Shown here: in pieces, positions 1 to 5,559 of the stretch
Layout of the letters: each line of letters begins with the position of its first letter
Numbering within the stretch: position 1 is the first letter of the stretch
Assembly: GCA_018883305.1 (NCBI GenBank)
Contig: VEQI01000010.1
Span: 1-20,762 of the forward strand
DNA length: 20,762 nucleotides
Source of the DNA: Limnohabitans sp.
Lineage (GTDB): Bacteria > Pseudomonadota > Gammaproteobacteria > Burkholderiales > Burkholderiaceae_C
Direction: 5' to 3'
Notes under the pieces: model-generated
Told to the model about the DNA's origin: nothing
What the model saw: the letters and a program-made list of their open reading frames with translations, nothing else
The model's database searches: none
Program-made: the position numbers and the translations under genes

Positions 1-479
1 ACATCAAGCCCGATGTCATGCCCCTGGCCAAAGGCCTGGGCTCGGGCGTACCCATCGGTGCCGTGGTGGCCGGCCCGCGTGCGGCCAACATTTTCCAACC
101 CGGCAGCCATGGGACGACGTTTGGCGGCAACCCGCTGGCATGCCGTGCTGGGGTCGAAACCATTCGCATCATGGAAGAGGATGCTCTGCTTGAAAATGCA
201 TCGCGCGTGGGCGCACATCTGAAAGCGCGCTTGCAAGAAACCCTGGGCAGCGTCAAGGGCGTCAAAGAAATACGCGGCTATGGCCTGATGATCGGCATCG
301 AGCTGGATCGCCCCTGTGGCGCCATCATGCAGCAAGCGCTGGATGCGGGCCTGCTGCTCAGCGTCACCGCCGACAGCGTCATTCGCCTGGTACCCCCGCT
401 CATCATCACCCCTGCCGAAGCCGATGAAATCGTGTCCATCCTCGCTCCCATCGTGATGCAGTTTCTGAGTCAGCCATGA
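1..479 (+). CDS. argD: Acetylornithine aminotransferase, 3' part (5' end outside window)
   Basis: A class III PLP aminotransferase that makes N-acetylornithine from N-acetylglutamate semialdehyde in cytosolic arginine synthesis. Only the C-terminal ~159 codons are present; the reading frame begins at base 3. The motif AKGLGSGVPIGA is visible near the left edge, and its lysine (codon 30-32) is the expected PLP Schiff-base lysine. It is followed by the GTTFGGNPLAC block, typical of ArgD, and the RGYGLMIGIEL block of the small domain. The stop overlaps the argF start by 4 bp (ATGA at 476-479), so the two genes are almost certainly translationally coupled. ArgD can also act as succinyldiaminopimelate aminotransferase, but the argF neighbour supports the arginine role. 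Confidence 0.95.
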   Translation, partial: IKPDVMPLAKGLGSGVPIGAVVAGPRAANIFQPGSHGTTFGGNPLACRAGVETIRIMEEDALLENASRVGAHLKARLQETLGSVKGVKEIRGYGLMIGIELDRPCGAIMQQALDAGLLLSVTADSVIRLVPPLIITPAEADEIVSILAPIVMQFLSQP

Positions 480-1405
480 AACACTATCTGCGATTCACTG
501 ATCTGGACGCCGCTGACTACGGCTATCTGTTCCAGCGCACGGCGCTGATCAAGGGCAAGTTCAAGGCCTACGAAAAGCACCAGCCACTGTCAGACCGCAC
601 CCTGGCCATGATCTTTGAAAAAGCCTCTACGCGCACGCGTGTGAGCTTTGAGGCCGGCATGTACCAGTTGGGCGGTTCGGTGGTGCACCTCACCACGGGC
701 GATAGCCAACTGGGCCGCGCCGAGCCCATCGAAGACAGCGCCAAGGTCATCAGCCGCATGGTGGACCTGGTCATGATACGCACCTATGGACAAGACAAGA
801 TCGAGCGCTTTGCACAACACTCCCGCGTCCCCGTCATCAACGGACTGACCAACGAGTTCCATCCGTGTCAGATCCTGGCCGATCTGTTCACCTTCATCGA
901 GCATCGTGGTGATGTGAAAGACCCGCTCGCTTGCCTGCGTGGCAAGGTGGTGGCCTGGGTGGGTGACGGCAACAACATGGCCAACACCTGGTTGCAGGCG
1001 GCCGAGCTGCTGGGCTTCAAGGTCCATGTCAGCACGCCCAGCGGCTATGAGGTCAACCAATCGGTGGCCGAACTGCGCTCCAACGAGTGTTATCGGGTGT
1101 TCAACAACCCCCTGGAGGCTTGCCAGGGCTCCGATCTGGTGACCACGGATGTGTGGACCAGCATGGGCTATGAGGCCGAGAATGAAGCCCGCCTCAAGGC
1201 CTTTGCCGACTGGCGCGTGAGCGCCGAGATGATGGCTCAGGCCAAACCCGATGCACTGTTCATGCATTGCCTGCCCGCCCACCGCGGTGAAGAAGTCGAT
1301 GCCGATGTCATCGATGGCCCTCAGTCCGTGGTGTGGGACGAGGCCGAGAACCGCCTGCATGTGCAAAAGGCGTTGATGGAGTACCTGCTGCTGGGCCGTC
1401 AGTGA
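476..1405 (+). CDS. argF: Ornithine carbamoyltransferase
   Basis: Transfers the carbamoyl group from carbamoyl phosphate to ornithine to give citrulline. The protein has 309 residues, the usual length for anabolic ArgF/ArgI. The carbamoyl-phosphate motif STRTR is at residues 51-55, HPCQ begins at residue 129, and the ornithine-side motif HCLP is at 264-267 (HCLPAHRG). The start ATG at 476 lies inside the end of argD (ATGA overlap), and the stop TGA shares its last base with the start of the next gene. The order argD-argF is common in Burkholderiales arginine operons. No catalytic residue appears to be missing. A long open frame on the opposite strand is a coding shadow. Confidence 0.97.
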   Translation: MKHYLRFTDLDAADYGYLFQRTALIKGKFKAYEKHQPLSDRTLAMIFEKASTRTRVSFEAGMYQLGGSVVHLTTGDSQLGRAEPIEDSAKVISRMVDLVMIRTYGQDKIERFAQHSRVPVINGLTNEFHPCQILADLFTFIEHRGDVKDPLACLRGKVVAWVGDGNNMANTWLQAAELLGFKVHVSTPSGYEVNQSVAELRSNECYRVFNNPLEACQGSDLVTTDVWTSMGYEAENEARLKAFADWRVSAEMMAQAKPDALFMHCLPAHRGEEVDADVIDGPQSVVWDEAENRLHVQKALMEYLLLGRQ

Positions 1406-1710
1406 TGTCGGCTTGCCAGAGCTGCGGCGCTTGCTGCGCCTCGTTCCGGGTCGATTTTTCGAGCTTCGAGCTGGATGAGTCGGGGGGATATGTGCCCAGT
1501 GGCCTGGCCGTGCAAGTCAATGACACACTCTCTCGGATGCGTGGCACGGATCATGTGCCTGTTCGTTGCGCCGCCCTCACCGGTCACGTGGGCCAGCAAG
1601 TGGCATGTGGCATTTATGAATGGCGACCGAGTCCCTGTCACGAATTCACAGAAGGCAGCGATGCCTGTCTGCGGGCACGGCTCAGACATGGATTGCCCCC
1701 ACTGAGCTGA
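1405..1710 (+). CDS. YkgJ-family cysteine-cluster protein (putative metal binding)
   Basis: A small protein of 101 residues. The start ATG at 1405 overlaps the argF stop by one base (TGATG), which decides it against a longer in-frame extension into argF. The N-terminus carries CQSCGACC, followed by a lone Cys (RCAAL), then CGIYEWRPSPCHEF and one more Cys near the end. This spacing of Cys residues with an RPxxC element is characteristic of the YkgJ/UPF0153 'zinc- or iron-chelating' family, whose biochemical function is not established. Its place behind argF suggests cotranscription with the arginine genes, but nothing in the sequence ties it to arginine synthesis. The next gene, nasT, has its own apparent promoter. 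Confidence 0.8.
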   Translation: MSACQSCGACCASFRVDFSSFELDESGGYVPSGLAVQVNDTLSRMRGTDHVPVRCAALTGHVGQQVACGIYEWRPSPCHEFTEGSDACLRARLRHGLPPLS

Positions 1711-1749
1711 GAACCGGCCTGGACCGTCATCCGATGGATGAGATCGGCA

Positions 1750-1765
1750 TGGCACGGTACTTGCG
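1750..1765 (+). promoter_or_regulatory. Candidate sigma-54 (-24/-12) promoter for nasT
   Basis: The sequence TGGCACGGTACTTGCG matches the sigma-54 consensus TGGCACGRNNNTTGCW at every fixed position except the last. The invariant GG (1751-1752) and GC (1763-1764) have the required spacing. The element lies between the YkgJ-family gene and nasT. The expected transcript start is near 1776, three bases before the ATG at 1779. No convincing NtrC site was found upstream. Confidence 0.6.
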
Positions 1766-1778
1766 CCATGTCGTGGCC

Positions 1779-2435
1779 ATGTCAACTTCCACCAAGCGCT
1801 CGCCCAGAACCACCGAACCCTTGCGTATCGTCGTTGTGGCGCCTGATTTGGAGATGCCAGATCCACCAGCACCAGAAGACTTGCAACTGGCTCAACGCTC
1901 GCGTGCCTTGCGCATTGGTCTACTCGAAGGCGGGTTCAACTTGGTCGCCACCCTGCCTGCGGATGTGTTTCTGGCCGAACGCATCGAACAACTGCATCCG
2001 GACCTGGTGATTGTGGATGCCGAGTCCGACGCTCGCGATGCTTTGGAACACGTGGTGATGTCCACCCGGGAGACTCGTCGTCCCATCGTGCTCTTCACAG
2101 ACGACGATGACACGTCTCATGTGCCAGACGCCGTTGCCGTTGGTGTGTCGGCCTACATCGTCAATGGCTTGGCAAGTCAGCGCATCCGTCCCATTCTGGA
2201 AGTGGCCATGGCTCGCTTTGCATACGAAGAGCGCTTGCGAGTGGAGCGGGATGATGCGCGACTGGCACTGCAAGAGCGCAGTGCAGTAGATCGCGCCAAA
2301 GCGCTGCTGATGTCCAGGCAGCAGCTGAGCGAGCCTGAAGCCTATCGCAAGCTTCGTGAGGTTGCGATGAACAAAGGCTTGCGCATTGGCGAGGTGGCCC
2401 GTCGCATGCTGGATCTTGCAGACTTGCTGAGTTGA
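1779..2435 (+). CDS. nasT: ANTAR-domain antiterminator, NasT type
   Basis: A cytosolic RNA-binding regulator of 218 residues. The N-terminal two thirds is a receiver-like domain (LRIVVV strand; LVIVDAESDARDALEHV with the conserved acidic region; RRPIVLFTDDDD; GVSAYIVNGL). It is followed by a helical linker and a C-terminal ANTAR domain of about 55 residues (AVDRAKALLMSRQQLSEPEAYRKLREVAMNKGLRIGEVARRML). ANTAR proteins bind paired hexaloop stem-loops in nascent RNA and block terminator formation; such an RNA lies directly downstream at 2557-2588. In characterised NasS-NasT systems NasT is held by the nitrate-sensing NasS, which is not seen here. The start is uncertain: ATG 1779 sits only ~3 nt after the predicted sigma-54 transcript start, TTG 1821 (just before the first receiver strand) is possible, and in-frame ATG 1734 lies upstream of the promoter. 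Confidence 0.9.
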   Translation: MSTSTKRSPRTTEPLRIVVVAPDLEMPDPPAPEDLQLAQRSRALRIGLLEGGFNLVATLPADVFLAERIEQLHPDLVIVDAESDARDALEHVVMSTRETRRPIVLFTDDDDTSHVPDAVAVGVSAYIVNGLASQRIRPILEVAMARFAYEERLRVERDDARLALQERSAVDRAKALLMSRQQLSEPEAYRKLREVAMNKGLRIGEVARRMLDLADLLS

Positions 2436-2453
2436 CCTCTGGCGGGGCAATGC

Positions 2454-2470
2454 CGCGCAGATTTGGTGCG
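2454..2470 (+). promoter_or_regulatory. Weak second NtrC-like half-site
   Basis: The right half GGTGCG (2465-2470) matches five of six positions of the NtrC half-site GGTGCA, but the left half is poor (three of six). Its centre lies 30 bp, about three helical turns, upstream of the better site at 2484-2500, so a cooperative pair is possible. On sequence alone it is marginal. Confidence 0.25.
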
Positions 2471-2483
2471 CTCGCCCGATCCA

Positions 2484-2500
2484 TGCGCCACATTGGGGCA
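2484..2500 (+). promoter_or_regulatory. Candidate NtrC binding site upstream of the nas promoter
   Basis: TGCGCC-acatt-GGGGCA matches the NtrC consensus TGCACC-N5-GGTGCA at 10 of 12 positions with exact spacing. Its centre is about 64 bp upstream of the predicted sigma-54 start at ~2556, close for an enhancer but usable. It overlaps a partial FNR-like element (TTGGG-GCAA-ATCAA, 2493-2506). Confidence 0.5.
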
Positions 2501-2529
2501 AATCAACCGGCCGACACATGACCTGAACA

Positions 2530-2545
2530 TGGCACAGGCATTGCT
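2530..2545 (+). promoter_or_regulatory. Sigma-54 (-24/-12) promoter of the nrt-nir-nas operon
   Basis: TGGCACAGGCATTGCT fits the sigma-54 consensus TGGCACGRNNNTTGCW except for one base (A for G after TGGCAC). GG at 2531-2532 and GC at 2543-2544 have the required spacing. The start is predicted at about 2556, which is the foot of the first ANTAR stem-loop. A sigma-70-like reading (TGAACA, 17 bp, TATAGA at 2524-2552) is weaker. An upstream NtrC-like site supports nitrogen control. Confidence 0.75.
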
Positions 2546-2556
2546 GTATAGAGATT

Positions 2557-2588
2557 GAACCAACGAAGGTTCCCGGACAAAGGCGTCC
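2557..2588 (+). promoter_or_regulatory. ANTAR-responsive leader RNA: two hexaloop stem-loops (P1, P2)
   Basis: P1 is GAACC (2557-2561), loop AACGAA (2562-2567), GGTTC (2568-2572). P2 is GGAC (2575-2578), loop AAAGGC (2579-2584), GTCC (2585-2588). The linker is two bases. Both loops are six nucleotides with A at position 1 and G at position 4, the signature recognised by ANTAR domains. P2 uses 2577-2588, which are also the outer 12 bases of the 5' terminator arm (2577-2597), so P2 and the full terminator are mutually exclusive. With nasT encoded immediately upstream, the inferred mechanism is NasT binding P1-P2 and permitting read-through into nrtA. Confidence 0.85.
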
Positions 2589-2640
2589 ATGCACCGCGCA
2601 ATACCCAGCAGCGGTGCATGGACGCCTTTGTGCTTTGTGA
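2577..2640 (+). terminator. Leader terminator hairpin controlled by antitermination
   Basis: A perfect 21-bp inverted repeat: left arm 2577-2597, 13-nt loop 2598-2610, right arm 2611-2631. The core is GC-rich and the 3' side runs into an interrupted U-rich stretch (TTTGTGCTTTGTG). It lies between the sigma-54 promoter and nrtA and shares its first 12 bases with P2. When P2 forms, only 9 bp of the stem could still pair, now 12 nt away from the U-rich tail, so termination should fail. The U-tract is imperfect for an intrinsic terminator. Confidence 0.8.
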
Positions 2641-2653
2641 GATCGAAATTGCT

Positions 2654-2660
2654 GGAAGGA
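2654..2660 (+). promoter_or_regulatory. Ribosome binding site deciding the nrtA start
   Basis: GGAAGGA lies eight bases before ATG 2669 and downstream of the terminator hairpin. This favours 2669 over the in-frame ATG at 2693 and over reading the frame back through the hairpin. Confidence 0.7.
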
Positions 2661-2668
2661 TCTTTGCC

Positions 2669-3913
2669 ATGACCCACTCACTGGATAAACCCATGACACG
2701 ACGCCATGTTTTGAATACCGCGGCGGCCACCGCACTCACCATTGATCCGGCACTGCGCGCCGTGGTGTATGCACAGGGTTCAGATAAGCCCGAGAAGGAA
2801 GAGGTTCGTGTGGGCTTCATTCCGCTGACCGACTGTGCCAGCATCGTCATGGCATCGGTGCTGGGCATCGACAAAAAATACGGCGTCAAGATCACCCCCA
2901 CCAAGGAGGCCAGCTGGGCCGGTGTAAGAGACAAGCTGGTCAACGGCGAACTGGACATGGCCCATGTGCTGTACGGCTTGGTCTATGGTGTGCATCTGGG
3001 TATGGCTGGCCCGAAAAAAGACATGGCCGTTCTGATGAACCTCAATCACAACGGCCAGGCGATCACCCTCTCGAAAAAACTGGCCGAGAAAGGCGCGGTC
3101 GATGTGCAGGGGCTGGCCAAGCTGATGGCGACCGACAAGCGTGAGTACACCTTCGCACAGACATTCCCGACGGGCACGCACGCCATGTGGCTCTACTACT
3201 GGCTGGCCAGCGCAGGCATTCACCCCTTCAAGGATGCCAAGGTCATCACCGTGCCACCACCCCAAATGGTGGCCAACATGCGTGTAGGCAACATGGATGG
3301 GTATTGTGTAGGTGAGCCCTGGGGACACCGTGCAATCGCCGATGGCATCGGTATCACTGCAAGCACCACACAAGAAATCTGGACCGACCACCCGGAGAAA
3401 GTACTGGGTACCACGAGCGATTTCGTCAAAAAATATCCCAACACCGCACGAGCCGTCACCGCGGCCATTCTGGAGGCCGGCAAATGGATTGACGCTGGCT
3501 TGTCCAACAAGATGAAGATGGCTGAAACCATTGCCGACAAAGCCTACGTCAACACGAGTGTGGACGTCATCAATCAACGCATTTTGGGGCGTTACCAGAA
3601 TGGCTTGGGCAAGACCTGGGACGACCCCAATCACATGAAGTTCTACAACGATGGCTTGGTGAACTACCCCTATCTCTCGGATGGCATGTGGTTTCTCACC
3701 CAGCACAAGCGCTGGGGTTTGATCAAGGAGCATCCGGACTACCTCAAGGTCGCCAAGGAGGTCAACCAGATCGACCTGTACAAGCAGGCCGCGGCCGCCA
3801 GCAAAACGCCCTTGCCCAAGCAAGAGATGCGCAGCAGCAAATTGATGGATGGCGTGGTGTGGGACGGCAAGGATCCTCGCAAATATGCCGACAGCTTCAA
3901 ACTTCACGCCTGA
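2669..3913 (+). CDS. nrtA: Nitrate ABC transporter substrate-binding protein (NrtA/CmpA family)
   Basis: The periplasmic nitrate-binding component, 414 residues. The N-terminus has a twin-arginine-like signal (TRRHVL at about residues 10-15, then an Ala-rich segment ending near AQG). The mature domain starts with EEVRVGFIPLTDCASIVMASVLGIDKKYGVKI, the standard opening of NrtA/CmpA/NasF proteins. It also has GELDMAHVLYGLVYGVHLG, FPTGTHAMWLYYWLASAGI and GYCVGEPWGHRA, family blocks that line the anion site. It leads the operon under sigma-54/ANTAR leader control, and the permease gene starts 8 bp downstream. It resembles NasS nitrate sensors in fold, but the export signal argues for a transport role. 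Nitrite or cyanate transport cannot be excluded by sequence alone, though the nir/nas neighbours strongly favour nitrate/nitrite. Confidence 0.92.
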   Translation: MTHSLDKPMTRRHVLNTAAATALTIDPALRAVVYAQGSDKPEKEEVRVGFIPLTDCASIVMASVLGIDKKYGVKITPTKEASWAGVRDKLVNGELDMAHVLYGLVYGVHLGMAGPKKDMAVLMNLNHNGQAITLSKKLAEKGAVDVQGLAKLMATDKREYTFAQTFPTGTHAMWLYYWLASAGIHPFKDAKVITVPPPQMVANMRVGNMDGYCVGEPWGHRAIADGIGITASTTQEIWTDHPEKVLGTTSDFVKKYPNTARAVTAAILEAGKWIDAGLSNKMKMAETIADKAYVNTSVDVINQRILGRYQNGLGKTWDDPNHMKFYNDGLVNYPYLSDGMWFLTQHKRWGLIKEHPDYLKVAKEVNQIDLYKQAAAASKTPLPKQEMRSSKLMDGVVWDGKDPRKYADSFKLHA

Positions 3914-3921
3914 GGTCGAGC

Positions 3922-4725
3922 ATGGTCAATTCACTGATGCTGCGATGGAGACATTTCATGTCCCTGTTACTGCCCCCAGTCGCAGGCTTTGCGCTGTTGC
4001 TGCTGATCTGGTCCCTGGTGGCCATGACCAACAGTAACGGGCTGCCCACACCGCGGGAAACCTGGCAACAGGCCTTGACCGTCTTTAGCGATCCGTTTTA
4101 CAGCAACGGCCCCAACGATCAGGGGGTGGGGTGGAACGTGCTGAGTTCGCTCAAACGAGTCGCTCTGGGCTTCGGGCTGGCAGCGCTGGTGGGAATACCA
4201 CTGGGATTCATCATCGGGCGCTTCGATTTTCTGTCTCGCATGATCAACCCCATCATCAGCCTGCTGCGTCCCGTGTCTCCTCTGGCCTGGTTGCCCATCG
4301 GGTTGCTGGTATTCAAGGGCGCCAACCCGGCGGCCATTTGGACCATTTTCATCTGCTCCATCTGGCCCATGGTGATCAACACCGCAGTGGGCGTACAGCG
4401 TGTGCCGCAGGACTACATGAACGTGGCCCGGGTGCTCGATCTGTCCGAATGGAAGATTTTCACCAAGATCCTCTTTCCTTCGGTGTTGCCTTACATGCTC
4501 ACCGGTGTACGACTGGCGGTGGGAACCGCCTGGCTGGTGATCGTGGCCGCCGAAATGCTGACAGGTGGGGTGGGCATCGGCTTTTGGGTCTGGGACGAAT
4601 GGAACAACCTGAATGTGCGCAACATCATCATCGCCATCTTTGTGATTGGCATCGTGGGCCTGTTGCTGGAACACGCGTTGATCCGGCTCGCTACCGCTTT
4701 CACTTTTGAAGAGGTGCGTACATGA
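3922..4725 (+). CDS. nrtB: Nitrate ABC transporter permease
   Basis: An inner-membrane permease of 267 residues in the NrtB/SsuC/TauC family. The start ATG 3922 is preceded by GAGG (3912-3915) and follows the nrtA stop by 8 bp. A first membrane helix (LLLPPVAGFALLLLIWSLVAM) is followed by a periplasmic segment rich in P, N and G, then four to five further hydrophobic segments. The EAA-type coupling region lies around ARVLDLSEWKIFTKILFPSVLPYMLTGVRLAVG, followed by AWLVIVAAEML as expected for this family. It ends with a 4-bp ATGA overlap with the ATPase gene. Its substrate is assigned from context. Confidence 0.92.
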   Translation: MVNSLMLRWRHFMSLLLPPVAGFALLLLIWSLVAMTNSNGLPTPRETWQQALTVFSDPFYSNGPNDQGVGWNVLSSLKRVALGFGLAALVGIPLGFIIGRFDFLSRMINPIISLLRPVSPLAWLPIGLLVFKGANPAAIWTIFICSIWPMVINTAVGVQRVPQDYMNVARVLDLSEWKIFTKILFPSVLPYMLTGVRLAVGTAWLVIVAAEMLTGGVGIGFWVWDEWNNLNVRNIIIAIFVIGIVGLLLEHALIRLATAFTFEEVRT

Positions 4726-5549
4726 ATACCCCAAGCAAATACTTGCAGATTGATCGTGTCGCGCAAACCTTTCGTACTGCCAAGGGCGACTTCCCGGCGC
4801 TGCGCGACATCCATCTGAATGTCGCCAAAGGTGAGTTTGTGGCACTCATCGGCCACTCGGGCTGTGGCAAATCCACCCTGCTCAATCTCATTGCCGGACT
4901 CACCCGTCCGAGCGAGGGGACCTTGTTGTGCGCCAACAAGGAAATTGTCGGCCCGGGCCCAGAGCGTGCAATGGTTTTTCAAAACCACTCTTTACTCCCC
5001 TGGCTCACTTGCTATGACAACGTGTACCTGGGCGTCGAGCGTGTCTTTGGCAACCACGCCCGTGTGGATGGTCGAGACAAGGAATCCAAAGCTCAGTTGA
5101 AAGAGCGCACTGACGCTGCACTGGCGCTGGTTGGGCTGACGCACGCCAGTCACAAGCGACCGGGTGAAATTTCGGGTGGCATGAAACAACGCGTGGGCAT
5201 TGCCCGGGCGCTGGCGATGGAGCCACAAGTGCTGCTCATGGACGAGCCGTTCGGCGCGCTGGATGCGCTCACGCGTGCCAAATTACAGGACGAATTGCTG
5301 GCCATCGTCGCCACCACCCACAGCACAGTTGTGATGGTCACACACGATGTGGATGAAGCCGTGCTGTTGTCCGACAAGATCGTGATGATGACCAATGGCC
5401 CTGCCGCAACGATTGGCGAAGTGCTGCAAGTCGATCTGCCACGCCCACGCTCTCGCGTCGAACTGGCCGACGATCCGCAGTACCAGTCCTATCGCAAAGC
5501 CGTGATTGATTTTCTCTACACACGGCAAGCACACATCGAGAAAACCTGA
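4722..5549 (+). CDS. nrtD: Nitrate ABC transporter ATP-binding protein
   Basis: The cytosolic ATPase of the nitrate importer, 275 residues. Walker A GHSGCGKST is at 44-52, the Q-loop region reads MVFQNHSLLPWL, the signature SGGMKQRVGIARAL begins at 151, and Walker B LLMDEPFGALD has Asp174/Glu175. The D-loop and the switch His (MVTHDVDEA) are intact. It lacks the C-terminal solute-binding-like regulatory domain that distinguishes cyanobacterial NrtC, so it is the NrtD/NasD-type single-domain ATPase and presumably works as a homodimer. It overlaps nrtB by ATGA and is followed by nirB after 10 bp. Confidence 0.92.
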   Translation: MNTPSKYLQIDRVAQTFRTAKGDFPALRDIHLNVAKGEFVALIGHSGCGKSTLLNLIAGLTRPSEGTLLCANKEIVGPGPERAMVFQNHSLLPWLTCYDNVYLGVERVFGNHARVDGRDKESKAQLKERTDAALALVGLTHASHKRPGEISGGMKQRVGIARALAMEPQVLLMDEPFGALDALTRAKLQDELLAIVATTHSTVVMVTHDVDEAVLLSDKIVMMTNGPAATIGEVLQVDLPRPRSRVELADDPQYQSYRKAVIDFLYTRQAHIEKT

Positions 5550-5559
5550 GAAGCTGCAC

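Noticed and set aside
590..1366. Long open frame on the minus strand across argF (258 codons)
   Set aside because: It lies entirely under a clear ornithine carbamoyltransferase; the His/Gly-rich translation is a typical high-GC antisense shadow with no recognisable motif.
2524..2552. Sigma-70-like promoter (TGAACA, 17 bp, TATAGA)
   Set aside because: The -35 matches only four of six positions, whereas the same bases contain a nearly complete sigma-54 element with exact spacing and an upstream NtrC-like site.
2555..2668. In-frame extension of nrtA back through the hairpin
   Set aside because: It would translate the leader terminator and start at the predicted transcript start; GGAAGGA before ATG 2669 and the signal-like N-terminus fit 2669 better.
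2780..3907. Minus-strand open frame of 375 codons over nrtA
   Set aside because: Shadow of nrtA; no ribosome site or domain, and composition typical of an antisense frame.
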